Shown here: positions 41,501 through 50,409 of the stretch, piece by piece
Layout: the number at the start of each line of letters is the position of its first letter
How positions within the stretch are numbered: the first letter of the stretch is position 1
From: Ruminococcus sp. XPD3002
Lineage (GTDB): Bacteria; Bacillota; Clostridia; Oscillospirales; Ruminococcaceae
Assembly (NCBI GenBank): GCA_900119535.1
Contig: FPJT01000009.1
Coordinates: 1 to 64,000, forward strand
Direction: 5' to 3'
DNA length: 64,000 nt
The notes under the pieces: model-generated
What the model saw: only the letters and a program-made list of their open reading frames with translations
Databases searched by the model: none
What the model was told of the DNA's origin: nothing
Position numbers and translations under genes: made by a program

Positions 41501-41895
41501 GCGTTATAGAATCGGGACTTAAGGGCAGCGGTCTCGTACTTAGTGATATGGATGTCCTTTCCGCTATGGAGAGCGGAGTGAACGGTCGTTTCATTCCCGT
41601 AAAGACCAATAAGGACGGCGCAATAGACAGCCGTTCAAGCTGTATATCTTCCTCGGGAATGGAGCTTCTCAGGGAGTACACCTACGGCAAGCTTAAGGAT
41701 ATGGCGGAGTCGCTCCTTTCGGGCGATGCCGAGGCACTTCCGCTGGTAATGGGGACTGATATTCCCTGTACCTTCTGCGATTTCGGCGATATATGCGGAA
41801 ACTCCGAGGCAGAAATATTCCGCGGTCCCGACGAGTCCGAAGTGGAAAAGGCAGATGAGATATTATCAATGAAAACGGAACGAGGTGAGGGATAA
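38560..41895 (+). CDS. addB: ATP-dependent helicase/nuclease subunit B
   Basis: This 1111-aa subunit of AddAB repairs double-strand breaks, loading RecA at Chi-like sites. It has an N-terminal GAAGSGKST loop, a degenerate UvrD-like helicase body and a C-terminal RecB-type nuclease domain (LRIIDYKSS). Cysteines for the iron-sulphur cluster are FMYFCDSC upstream and CTFCDFGDIC near the end. The stop overlaps the addA start by one base, as usual for the pair. Confidence 0.96.
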   Translation: MVEFITGAAGSGKSTLMFERIKQESENADRVCIIVPEQYSYEFDKTLYFYLGAERFNELMSLSFTSLARQLFQLFGEPDRKGEYADDLARMIIIYQAISAVRNDPASFSYFRRTSMQNGFAEEMLKLINDMKRSGIAPNQLAVKAVMLDNKLRDKTDDVASVYFEYERLMEEYGYKDELENVREAAKTANLNRYFKGRKVFIDEFESFTGDQIEMLKVMISSADDVVITLRTDDPDAGEFTLFETVNRTYRTVREICRQENVPVKVTSCEGCYRFAKPDLEYLSRHIMRNFRYEPQNSPSPDNISIFEARDMYSEAEYVCAEIKRMIYADSSLRFRDIAIISNDIAQYSEVLKAAFRRYDIPYFLSIEKPVDHTSVMVFFTALLDLMSSGRFRTEQMFRLIKCGILDISVTDSSLLENYCYKWSVDGDMWTRPFTAEDEGVEELEELRKTVVKPLVQLRRKLSGENTAQEVCGLLYGYLTDCGADKSLGRLMVRLIRQDRDYEAAELKRLWGCLMEILDSVASAIGDKIIPFPELSRIIRSMIGRLTYSVPPQTLDGVIAASARTARLNAPKVLFVMGVNEGSFPQNVDLHGLFSEADKQKLANEGIEIARPVSDLIAAERLIVYKSLSAASHRLYVTYPLSDLSGQVRYPAQAVDSIIRMFGRPDIRITEDMLTPDRYAVTLHSAYYHYMQDRKLNTRETASIRKVLTEVPEYSRRISQALSRSGFSHDYKIDRSIMEKLKNFEPLRVSPSGLENYNRCHFMYFCDSCLRLQKCEKVELDSRIAGDLTHNCLRSVLASRTKDEFVGLSYDQLCGEIRRAADSYREEKLGGDFGKTPKFGLIFNKLTERLADVFLYTQQSLMASSFVPDAFELDLRDKRPAEMSFGDGKKLVFGGIVDRMDVCTIGDSRYLRIIDYKSSRKNITSKTLAGGLNMQMLIYLFSATEANGLYSDCKPAGVLYSPVQINSVTAEESKTDTLNSSVIESGLKGSGLVLSDMDVLSAMESGVNGRFIPVKTNKDGAIDSRSSCISSSGMELLREYTYGKLKDMAESLLSGDAEALPLVMGTDIPCTFCDFGDICGNSEAEIFRGPDESEVEKADEILSMKTERGEG

Positions 41896-44800
41896 TGGCA
41901 TGGACAGAACAACAGAATAACGCTATCGAAGCGAGAAATTCCTCCGTGATAGTATCTGCGGCGGCAGGAAGCGGTAAGACTGCTGTACTCACCGAGCGCC
42001 TTGTGAAGCTTCTTGCGGATCCCGATTCCGGAGTACGTGCGGACAGGCTTGTTGTGGTAACGTTCACAAATGACGCTGCCGCAGAGCTGAAAAAGCGCCT
42101 TGATATGAAGCTCAGGGCACTGATAAACGACGATCCCTCCGATCAGCACCTTCTTAGACAGCAGGTACTCCTGCAAAGCGCAAAGATATCCACCATAAAC
42201 TCCTTCTGCTTCGAGCTGATAAGGGACAATCTTACCGAGCAGGGTATAACCTCGGGATTCGGAGTTCTTGACGAGGCGGATGAAGCAGTGCTCAGGGCGC
42301 AGGCAATGGAGGAGCTTTTCAACTACTACAGCGAATCGGAGTATGAGAAGATATCCTTCCTCTATGACCGTTTCTGCATAAAGAACGAAAAGCCCCTTAT
42401 GGAGATAATCGATAAAATGGACAGATTCCTTGCATCTGCGGCTTTCAGGGACAAGTGGCTGGACGATGCTGTAAGCGAATACAGCAGGGATTTCAGGGAC
42501 TCGGCTTATTGCAGGACATTTATGGCAAGCTGTCTCCGTCAGATGAAGAGGGCATACCGTATTGCTAAGGAGAACATTGACCTTATCACCGATGCATTCC
42601 CCGATGTTACTGGAGTTCCTGCGGCGGTAAAGACTCTTGCACAGGTACAGGACGACTGCGAATCGGTATTCACCTGTATGAGGGCATTTGAAAGCGGAAG
42701 ATTCCCCGAGGAAAGTGAGATACCCGTATTCGGCAGGCGAGTTGCAGTAAACAAGAATGTTATCTGCGACCACTCGCTTCTGGAGGTCTATGCCGCAAGG
42801 CGCAAAATGGTAATGGACACCGTCAAGAGCGTAACAGCAAGCTATTCAAGGGCGGAAGCGGACTTTGCGGAATCAGGCGAGGTAACACAGGTCCTTGCAG
42901 AGGTGCTGAAAAAGTATCAGGAGATAATATGGCAGAGAAAGTGCGAAAAGAACGCAGTCAGCTTCGATGACGGCGAAAGACTTGCTTTGGAGCTTCTTGC
43001 GGACTTCGACGAGAACGGAAATATTGTACAGTCCGAGACCGCTCTGAGAGTTGCGGAGATGTACGATATCATAATGATAGACGAGTATCAGGACTCCAAC
43101 AACAAGCAGGACCTTATCTTCAAGCTCATGTCAAAGAATTTCGGAAGAACTGCCGACGGACAGCCTATGTACGGCGACAATGCCTTTCTTGTGGGAGACG
43201 TAAAGCAGTCTATATACGGCTTCCGACTTGCAAACCCGAAGAACTTCATCGCAACATTGAAGGCTTCCGAACCATACAGTGCTGATAGTCAGGCGAAAAA
43301 CAAGGCTATTTTCCTGAACAGGAACTTCCGCAGCTCTCCCGAGGTCATCGACACGGTAAACTATATATTTTCGCGGATAATGTCTGAGGACTGCGGAGAT
43401 ATAGCCTATGACGACAACGAGAAGCTGTATTTCGGAGCGCAGGAATACTCGTCACATACAGGTGACAGACTTACCGAACTGCGTTTCATACCGGATGCTG
43501 ATGAGGAAGTACCTTCGGGAAATGCCGAAGCTGCCTGCACCGCAAAGAAGATAGCGGAGATGCTCCGCACAGGTGCAGAAGTCGTGAAAAAAGAGGGCGG
43601 CACCCGTCCCTGTACTCCTGCGGATTTCTGTATCCTTACCAGAAGCAACGGCATTACTGCCGATTTCGTAAAGGAGCTTGAACTCCGTGGCATACCTGCA
43701 AAGGGAAGCGAGGAAAAAGGATACCTTAAGTCGAGGGAGATAACCATACTCCTTGACCTTCTGAGGATAATCAGCAATCCCCTCCGGGACATCCCCCTTG
43801 CGGCTGTACTGACTTCGCCCATGTACACCTTCACAATAGGCGATATAGCGTACATACGCTCATTTGACAGGAAAAGTCCGCTGTTCTCGGTCATCAGGGA
43901 CGTGGTAGGCGGTAAGTACGAGGACTTCACGGATATGTTCCTTATAGAGCGCTGTGCCGACTTCATGGAGGCTCTGGATGCTTTCCGTCTTGACTCCGTA
44001 ACAATGACCGTAGGGGAACTGATAACTTCCATATACGACACCACCGACTTCATATCCGTTATGCAGCTCTACAGTGACGGCGAGAAGAAACGTGCAAATC
44101 TCAGGGCGCTGGTTCAGTATGCGATAAACTACGAAACAGCGGCTTCTGCCGAGGGATTCGGTGGACTGAACGGTTTCCTGCGTCATATTGACAGGATAAT
44201 GGAGAACGGCGACTACGCACAGGGCAAGGTCTCGGCAAGCTCGGGCGACTATGTATCGGTACAGACCATGCACAGCTCCAAGGGACTTGAATATCCGTTT
44301 GTATTCATCGCACAGACAGACCATAAATTCCGTTATGATTCGGACACCGTTATGTGTTCCGCAGACGGCAGGGTAGGCTATATCCTCTACGATCCGAAGC
44401 TGGTAAGGAAGTATAAGACCTTCCAGCAGATAATGCTTGCAGAGGAAAAACGCAGGGATGCACGAAGTGAGGAGATGCGCCTGTTGTATGTTGCCCTTAC
44501 CCGTGCAAAGCAGAAGCTGTTCATAAACCTTAAATGCGGCGAGGATGCTGTAAAGCGCATAAGCGGTCTGACTGAGGAGTGCGTCATAAACAACAGCAGT
44601 ATAGCCTCTCAGGTGAACAATGCAGACACTTATGCGGACTGGATATGGGCGTGTCTCATGAAGCACAGGAGCTTCGGTGAGATAGCGGAGAAAACAGCAA
44701 TTGATACGGAGCGTTTCGGATTGCCGAAGTGGGATTCTGAGGACGAACTGTTCAGCTGTGAATACTGCGTTCCCGACTGCTCAGATATCATAACAGAAGC

Positions 44801-45512
44801 CGCAGAGGAGCGTGAAGCCGAGCCTGACGAAGCACTTTGCCGTGAGCTTCGGGCACTTATAAACAGTACCTACGACAGGGAGCTTTCACAGATGCCTGCG
44901 AAGCTCAGCGTAACACAGCTGACGCATAAATTCACCGATACCGAAGAGCCTGATATGCAGCTTCAGCGTCCGAGGTTCATAACGGGTGTTGAGAAGCTGA
45001 CAGGTACCGAGCGAGGTACTGCGATACACACCTTCTTCCAGTACTGCGACCTTAATGCGGCAAGGATTGAACCCGAAAAGGAGATACAGCGGATGATATC
45101 TGCGGGATATCTCACCGAGGCGCAGGGCAGGGCTATAGATACAGACAAGGTCGGCGCATTCTTTGATAACGAGCTGTACGGACGTCTTATTAACTCCGGG
45201 AGCTATGTCAGGGAGAAGAAATTCATGGTTGCCGTAGCACAGCTTGATATCAGCGGTCCCATAATAGTGAAGCTGAGACATTCCGACGGCATGATAAAGG
45301 GTATCATAGACCTTATGTTCGAGGAAAAGGATGGTCTTGTGATAGTGGACTACAAGTCCGACAGAGGAGCATCGGCGGATGCACTCAGGGAGCGCTATAC
45401 GGCGCAGATACAGCTTTACCGTGCGGCGGCTGAACTGACCACAGGCAAGAAGGTCAAGGAAGCTTGTCTTTACTCCTTCGAGCTGAAACGTACAATAAAT
45501 ATACCTATATAA
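41895..45512 (+). CDS. addA: ATP-dependent helicase/nuclease subunit A
   Basis: This 1205-aa UvrD-type helicase has Walker A SAAAGSGKTAVLTERL, motif II MIDEYQDSN, motif III DVKQSIYGFR, motif V/VI (TMHSSKGLEYPFVFI; LLYVALTRAKQKLF) and a C-terminal RecB-like nuclease (VIVDYKSDR). It unwinds DNA 3'-5' and cuts one strand. It partners with AddB directly upstream. Confidence 0.97.
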   Translation: MAWTEQQNNAIEARNSSVIVSAAAGSGKTAVLTERLVKLLADPDSGVRADRLVVVTFTNDAAAELKKRLDMKLRALINDDPSDQHLLRQQVLLQSAKISTINSFCFELIRDNLTEQGITSGFGVLDEADEAVLRAQAMEELFNYYSESEYEKISFLYDRFCIKNEKPLMEIIDKMDRFLASAAFRDKWLDDAVSEYSRDFRDSAYCRTFMASCLRQMKRAYRIAKENIDLITDAFPDVTGVPAAVKTLAQVQDDCESVFTCMRAFESGRFPEESEIPVFGRRVAVNKNVICDHSLLEVYAARRKMVMDTVKSVTASYSRAEADFAESGEVTQVLAEVLKKYQEIIWQRKCEKNAVSFDDGERLALELLADFDENGNIVQSETALRVAEMYDIIMIDEYQDSNNKQDLIFKLMSKNFGRTADGQPMYGDNAFLVGDVKQSIYGFRLANPKNFIATLKASEPYSADSQAKNKAIFLNRNFRSSPEVIDTVNYIFSRIMSEDCGDIAYDDNEKLYFGAQEYSSHTGDRLTELRFIPDADEEVPSGNAEAACTAKKIAEMLRTGAEVVKKEGGTRPCTPADFCILTRSNGITADFVKELELRGIPAKGSEEKGYLKSREITILLDLLRIISNPLRDIPLAAVLTSPMYTFTIGDIAYIRSFDRKSPLFSVIRDVVGGKYEDFTDMFLIERCADFMEALDAFRLDSVTMTVGELITSIYDTTDFISVMQLYSDGEKKRANLRALVQYAINYETAASAEGFGGLNGFLRHIDRIMENGDYAQGKVSASSGDYVSVQTMHSSKGLEYPFVFIAQTDHKFRYDSDTVMCSADGRVGYILYDPKLVRKYKTFQQIMLAEEKRRDARSEEMRLLYVALTRAKQKLFINLKCGEDAVKRISGLTEECVINNSSIASQVNNADTYADWIWACLMKHRSFGEIAEKTAIDTERFGLPKWDSEDELFSCEYCVPDCSDIITEAAEEREAEPDEALCRELRALINSTYDRELSQMPAKLSVTQLTHKFTDTEEPDMQLQRPRFITGVEKLTGTERGTAIHTFFQYCDLNAARIEPEKEIQRMISAGYLTEAQGRAIDTDKVGAFFDNELYGRLINSGSYVREKKFMVAVAQLDISGPIIVKLRHSDGMIKGIIDLMFEEKDGLVIVDYKSDRGASADALRERYTAQIQLYRAAAELTTGKKVKEACLYSFELKRTINIPI

Positions 45513-45517
45513 AGGGA

Positions 45518-45546
45518 CATGCCCGACTCTTTGCGAGTCGGGCATG
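45518..45546. terminator. Hairpin between convergent addA and htrA
   Basis: CATGCCCGACTC (45518-45529) pairs perfectly with GAGTCGGGCATG (45535-45546). Neither side has a long T-run; a bidirectional terminator is the likely role. Confidence 0.65.
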
Positions 45547-45583
45547 CTCTGTAAGGAGAAGATATGAAAGAATGAAGATGATT

Positions 45584-46966
45584 TCAGTTGTTATAGGTAG
45601 GATCTTCTGCACTGAATGGGATATCAGCCTTTGCAGTTTTGTTTGTGACGTCCTCTTCAAGGGTGAGTTCGAGTTCGATCTCTTCGCCGTCACGGTAGAT
45701 CTTCATGGTGATAGTATCGCCTGCCTTGTGCTGATCCCTTATCTTGTGCATCTCATCGGCAGTAGTAACAGCTTCGCCTTCGATCTCGATAATGATATCG
45801 CCGTGCTTGATGCCTGCCTTGTCAGCGGCACCACCCTCCGATACAGACTGAACGTAAAGTCCCATAGGTGTATCATAGTATTTTGCATATGCTTCAGTTA
45901 TATCGTAGGTAGATACGCCGATCTTCGGACGTCCCGTAACGTATCCGTTGTTGATGAGGTCATCTATAATTACCTTAGCCTCTGTTATCGGGATAGCGAA
46001 ACCGAGTCCCTCGACTGTAGCCGAACCGTAGCTTGAACCCATTTTTGCGGAGTTGATGCCGATGACCTGACCGCAGCTGTTAAGGAGCGGTCCGCCTGAG
46101 TTACCCTCGTTTATAGGGGCATCGGTCTGGATGAGAGTCATATCCTTATCGTCTATGGAGATCTGACGGTTGAGTGCTGAGACTATACCGCTTGTTACTG
46201 AACCGAAAAGCTCGAATCCGAGAGGGTTGCCGACTGCTATAACAAGTTCGCCTACACGAAGGTCATCACTGTCGCCGAACTGTGCGGGAGTGAGGTCTGA
46301 TGCATTTATTTTCAGTACGGCAAGGTCTGTTTCCCTGTCGTAAGCGATTATTTTTGCCTTATACTCGGTCTCGTCGCTGAGAAGTACAGAAACTTCCTTT
46401 GCTTCGCCGCCGCCGTACTCCGATTCGTAGATAACATGAGCGTTGGTGATGATATAGCCGTCGCTTGTCATAACGATTCCCGTACCCGTACCCACAACGT
46501 TCTGTGTCTGAGTTTCGGGCTGCATACCGAAGAAGCTCCATGTGTTATAGGTCTTGGAGATCTCGAAGTTTGATGATATGCCGACTACCGAAGGCATTAC
46601 CTCGTCCACGATATCAGGAAGGTACTTTGCATCCTTACGTGCAGCGATACTGATAAGGCTCGGGAGGTTTGAAGAAGCGTTCACAGCCTCTTTATCCTCG
46701 GGAGCGGTCTCGGGATCGTTTTCCATTTCGTCTTTTTTCTCGCGGAAATTATTCTGAGTCTCAGCAGCTTCTGTAAGCTGTGAGGAATCGAGCTTGGTGT
46801 CGTTCATGAATTTATAAAGCTGTACTGATCCGCCGCCTACTATAGCAAGGCAGAGCAGAAAAGCGATAGCTTTCAGACCTCTGTGCTTCTTTGGCTTTTT
46901 GGGCGGATCTGTTTCGTATGAGTATTCCGACGAGCTGTCGGTGTATTCATTATAATTATCAGACAT
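45584..46966 (-). CDS. htrA: HtrA/DegP-type membrane-anchored serine protease
   Basis: This 460-aa envelope quality-control protease has an acidic/basic cytoplasmic stretch, one membrane helix (about 32-50), a trypsin-like domain with His177 (TNAHVIY), Asp214 (RETDLAVLK) and Ser290 (NEGNSGGPL), and one C-terminal PDZ domain (about 345-435; GLYVQSVSEGGAADKAGIKHGDII). It degrades misfolded exported proteins. It is transcribed alone. Confidence 0.95.
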   Translation of the reverse strand: MSDNYNEYTDSSSEYSYETDPPKKPKKHRGLKAIAFLLCLAIVGGGSVQLYKFMNDTKLDSSQLTEAAETQNNFREKKDEMENDPETAPEDKEAVNASSNLPSLISIAARKDAKYLPDIVDEVMPSVVGISSNFEISKTYNTWSFFGMQPETQTQNVVGTGTGIVMTSDGYIITNAHVIYESEYGGGEAKEVSVLLSDETEYKAKIIAYDRETDLAVLKINASDLTPAQFGDSDDLRVGELVIAVGNPLGFELFGSVTSGIVSALNRQISIDDKDMTLIQTDAPINEGNSGGPLLNSCGQVIGINSAKMGSSYGSATVEGLGFAIPITEAKVIIDDLINNGYVTGRPKIGVSTYDITEAYAKYYDTPMGLYVQSVSEGGAADKAGIKHGDIIIEIEGEAVTTADEMHKIRDQHKAGDTITMKIYRDGEEIELELTLEEDVTNKTAKADIPFSAEDPTYNN

Positions 46967-47483
46967 TTTATGAAATCCTCGCTTTCATATTATCATCATA
47001 TTTTATATACTCTATTTATTATGCCATGTCCTCTGAATATTATTATAGCATCTATTGTGATGAAATTATGATAACATACAGAAAAAATCGTGGTATACTT
47101 TTCTGTGGCGGCAGACGTTCAGCGTAGGGAGTGATATTGACTTTTCGGGCGTATCGGGTTATAATTAATGTGTACTCAGTAACCGCCTTTGGGCGGTTAC
47201 TGCCCCGAACTTTGTTCGGGGAGCGCAAATTCCCTAAAATATAAAGAATTTGCGCGTCACATTTCTTTATGTCAAGCTCATTTTGCCCGAAAGGGCAAAA
47301 CAAAGTGCAAGAAAAAACTTCTATATAATTTTTTCTTGCACTTTGACAACTTAAAATCGGCTTTGGAAGCTATAATAAGCCATTTTTTAGTTGCTGAGCA
47401 GACATTAATTAGTTAACTATACTGCTGCCTGATGCTGTACAGCGGAAGTATCTGCGGAGGGCCGTAAACCTGAGAGGTGCAAA
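46967..47483. other. Intergenic region with MITE-like copy B
   Basis: This 517-bp divergent gap holds the htrA promoter region (46967-47100), the MITE-like element (47158-47410) and a leader before the DUF896 gene. Frames within it follow the repeat and are not coding. Confidence 0.7.
47158..47410 (-). repeat. MITE-like structured repeat, copy B
   Basis: This is the inverse of copy A at 5164-5415, with most bases identical. Terminal AATTAATGTGTACTCAG and GAGCAGACATTAATT are near-mirror images. The stem GCGCAAATTC/GAATTTGCGC is perfect here, whereas copy A has two A-C mismatches or G-T pairs. The loop of the CTTGCACTTT stem differs. Confidence 0.85.
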
Positions 47484-47693
47484 ATGGATCAGAAGAAAAT
47501 CGATCGTATAAACGAGCTTGCAAAAAAATCAAAGGCAGAGGGACTTACCGAAGCTGAAAAAAAGGAACAGACCGAGCTGAGAAACGAGTACAGACACGCA
47601 GTTGTGGGAAATCTCAATGTTCAGCTTGAAAATACATACATAGTTACTCCCGACGGCAAAAAGCGCAAGGTCGGAAGCGGAAGCAAAAGGTGA
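47484..47693 (+). CDS. DUF896 (YnzC-like) small protein
   Basis: This 69-aa protein has the family start KIDRINELAKKSKAEGLT, then EKKEQTELRNEY and the C-terminal TYIVTPDGKKRKVG. YnzC is a two-helix bundle of unknown function; in Bacillus it is near SOS genes, which is not so here. GAGAGGTG precedes the ATG. It is four bases upstream of cdd. Confidence 0.93.
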   Translation: MDQKKIDRINELAKKSKAEGLTEAEKKEQTELRNEYRHAVVGNLNVQLENTYIVTPDGKKRKVGSGSKR

Positions 47694-47696
47694 GAT

Positions 47697-48089
47697 ATGA
47701 CTAACGGTGAACTTTTTAACGCAGCTGTAAAGGCTGCCGAAAATTCATACAGTCCCTATTCGCATTTCAAGGTCGGTGCAGCTCTGCTGACTGCCGATGG
47801 GAAGGTCTATACGGGATGCAATATCGAGAACGCTTCGTATTCACTCACTAACTGCGCCGAGCGTACCGCCGTATTCAAGGCTGTATCCGAGGGCGTTAAA
47901 GATTTCAAGGCTATAGCTGTTGCAGGAAGCGGAAACGGCGATTTCAGCCGTCCCTGTACGCCCTGCGGTGCCTGCTTGCAGGTGCTCAGCGAGTTCTGCG
48001 GAGACGATATGGTGATAGTCCTCTCAAACGGCTGGTACAGGCTTGCGGACTTCCTTCCCATGCGTTTCACAGAGGAGAGCATGAAATGA
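47697..48089 (+). CDS. cdd: Cytidine deaminase
   Basis: This 130-aa homotetramer-type enzyme hydrolyses cytidine/deoxycytidine to uridine. Zinc and proton-shuttle motif NCAERTAVFKAV and the second Cys pair PCTPCGACLQVL are intact; substrate segment YSPYSHFKVGAALLT is present. It overlaps the acetyltransferase gene by four bases. Confidence 0.95.
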   Translation: MTNGELFNAAVKAAENSYSPYSHFKVGAALLTADGKVYTGCNIENASYSLTNCAERTAVFKAVSEGVKDFKAIAVAGSGNGDFSRPCTPCGACLQVLSEFCGDDMVIVLSNGWYRLADFLPMRFTEESMK

Positions 48090-48535
48090 GTTCACTTATT
48101 CCCGTAAACGAAAACAAGGAGCAGTATATGGAGCTCCTTCTCATCGGTGACGAACAGGAGAATATGATACTGCGGTATCTGGAGCGCTGTGAGCTGTATG
48201 CGCTCTGCGATGAGGACGAGGTATGCGGCGTTTGTGCCGTTACGGACGAGGGCGGAGGAGTTCTTGAAATAAAGAATATAGCCATACGTCCCGAATGTCA
48301 GCGCCGAGGTCTCGGAAAGCTCATAATAGAGCTTATAGCCGTGAGGTACAGCGGTCGGTATTCCGTACTCAGGGCAGGAACGGGGGACAGTCCCCTTACA
48401 GTGCCGTTTTATGAGAACTGCGGATTTACAAGGGCGTATACAATTCCCGATTTCTTTACGGATAACTACGATCACCCTATTTTCGAGGGCGGAGTTCAGC
48501 TTCGTGACATGATTTATTTTGAAAAGGAAATTTAA
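48086..48535 (+). CDS. GNAT-family N-acetyltransferase
   Basis: This 149-aa enzyme has the GNAT acetyl-CoA motif: the hydrophobic strand LEIKNIAIRPECQRRGLGKLII (pyrophosphate loop QRRGLG), then ENCGF and the closing beta strand. The N-terminal region resembles the YitI/PhnO-type group. Substrate is unknown. ATG overlaps the cdd stop (ATGA). Confidence 0.88.
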   Translation: MSSLIPVNENKEQYMELLLIGDEQENMILRYLERCELYALCDEDEVCGVCAVTDEGGGVLEIKNIAIRPECQRRGLGKLIIELIAVRYSGRYSVLRAGTGDSPLTVPFYENCGFTRAYTIPDFFTDNYDHPIFEGGVQLRDMIYFEKEI

Positions 48536-48549
48536 CTTTCGGAGGAATT

Positions 48550-50409
48550 ATGCTGAAAGACAAGATAGAAAAGCACCTTCTTGAGGTGCAGAAGCCGTCA
48601 AGATACATTGGCGGAGAGGTGGGCAGCATCATCAAGGACAAGTCAAAGGTGGATGTCAGGTTCGCATTCTGCTTTCCCGATACATATGACATTGGTATGT
48701 CACATCTCGGAATGAAGATACTTTATTCGCTCACAAACGAGCGTGAGAATTACTGGTGCGAGCGCTGTTTTGCTCCGGGGCTTGACTTTGAGGAGATAAT
48801 GCGTGCAAACGATATCCCCCTTTATGCGCTGGAGTCCCTTGATCCTATAAAGGACTTCGATTTCATCGGCTTTACTATGCAGTACGAACTGTCATACACA
48901 AACGTGCTGAATATGCTGGACCTTGCAGGCATTCCCATATTCGCAAAGGACCGTACAGAGGAGCTTACACAGATAGTTGTTGCAGGAGGTCCATGCGTCT
49001 GTAACCCCGAGCCCCTTGCGGATTTCTTCGACCTGTTCATACTCGGTGAGGGCGAGGAGGTAAACCTCGAACTCATGGACCTCTACCACGAAATGAAGCA
49101 GCAGGGCGCAAAGCGTATCGATTTCCTGAGACGTGCTGCACAGATACAGGGAATATACGTGCCGCAGTTCTATCATTTCAGCTATAATGAGGACGGCACT
49201 ATCAGCGGAGTTACAACAACGGACGGCGCTCCGCAGACCGTAAAGAAGCGCATAATTAAGGACATGGACAGCGTTTACTATCCCGATAATTTCGTTGTTC
49301 CGTTCACTGAGATAGTTCACGACCGAGTATCGGTGGAAGTCCTGAGAGGATGCATAAGAGGATGCAGATTCTGTCAGGCAGGCTTCATTTACCGTCCATT
49401 CCGTGAAAAGTCCACGGATACCATATGTAAAGAGACAAAGGCACTTTGCGAGAATACAGGCTATGATGAGGTATCTCTTGCTTCGCTCAGTACAAGCGAT
49501 CATTCGGACATCGATCCGATGCTTACCCGTCTTATTGACTACACAGTAGGCGAGAGGGTGAATCTTTCGCTCCCTTCACTGCGAGTGGACAACTTCTCGG
49601 AATCGCTTCTCAACAAGATAAAGAAGGTTCGCAAGAGTGGACTTACCTTTGCTGCCGAGGGCGGCACACAGCGTCTCCGTGACGTTATCAACAAGAACGT
49701 CAGCGAGGATGAGATAATGAACACCTGCCGCATTGCTTTCGAGGGCGGCTATTCCACAGTAAAGCTCTACTTCATGATGGGACTTCCCACAGAGACCGAC
49801 GAGGATATAGTCGGTATCGCAGACCTTGCACAGCGTATAGTGGATCTGTTCTACAGCATTGAGGACAGACCTAAGGGCAGGGGAGTACAGGTATCTGTAA
49901 GCTGTGCCACATTCGTGCCGAAGCCCTTTACTCCGTTCCAGTTCGAGCCCCAGGATACCCGTGAGATGATAGAGCATAAGCAGAAGCTGCTCCTTGACTC
50001 GGTAAAAACCAAGAAGGTCAAGGTCAGCTACCACGATCCTAATGTAAGTATGCTTGAGGTCATCCTTGCAAAGGGCGACAGACGACTTTGTCAGTCCATA
50101 TACACCGCATGGAAGAAAGGCTGTAAGTTCGACAGCTGGGAGGAGCATTACAAGTTCGACAAATGGCTCGAAGCCTTTGCGGAGTGCGGTATAGATCCTT
50201 CATTTTACGCCAACAGACGATTTGAATACGACGAGATACTCCCGTGGGATCACCTTGACTACTACGTTACCAAGGAGTTCCTCATAAGAGAGAACAAAAC
50301 GGCACGTATGTCCGTAACAACGCCCCATTGCCGCCTGAAATGCTCGGCATGCGGAGTAAGCAAAGAGATAGGAGGCCCTTGTTTTGCAAAGAGTAAGAGC
50401 GATATTTGA
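48550..50409 (+). CDS. Radical SAM protein with B12-binding-like N-terminus (TIGR03960 type)
   Basis: This 619-aa protein has an N-terminal B12-binding-like region (SKVDVRFAFCFPDTYDIGMS), a radical SAM core with CIRGCRFCQAGF (CxxxCxxC) near residue 273, and LSLPSLRVDNFSE and KSGLTFAAEGGTQRLRDVINK further on. It ends with Cys-rich CRLKCSACG. It corresponds to the conserved Clostridia family that always precedes a DUF2344 partner; the reaction is not known. TTTCGGAGGAA precedes the ATG. Confidence 0.9.
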   Translation: MLKDKIEKHLLEVQKPSRYIGGEVGSIIKDKSKVDVRFAFCFPDTYDIGMSHLGMKILYSLTNERENYWCERCFAPGLDFEEIMRANDIPLYALESLDPIKDFDFIGFTMQYELSYTNVLNMLDLAGIPIFAKDRTEELTQIVVAGGPCVCNPEPLADFFDLFILGEGEEVNLELMDLYHEMKQQGAKRIDFLRRAAQIQGIYVPQFYHFSYNEDGTISGVTTTDGAPQTVKKRIIKDMDSVYYPDNFVVPFTEIVHDRVSVEVLRGCIRGCRFCQAGFIYRPFREKSTDTICKETKALCENTGYDEVSLASLSTSDHSDIDPMLTRLIDYTVGERVNLSLPSLRVDNFSESLLNKIKKVRKSGLTFAAEGGTQRLRDVINKNVSEDEIMNTCRIAFEGGYSTVKLYFMMGLPTETDEDIVGIADLAQRIVDLFYSIEDRPKGRGVQVSVSCATFVPKPFTPFQFEPQDTREMIEHKQKLLLDSVKTKKVKVSYHDPNVSMLEVILAKGDRRLCQSIYTAWKKGCKFDSWEEHYKFDKWLEAFAECGIDPSFYANRRFEYDEILPWDHLDYYVTKEFLIRENKTARMSVTTPHCRLKCSACGVSKEIGGPCFAKSKSDI

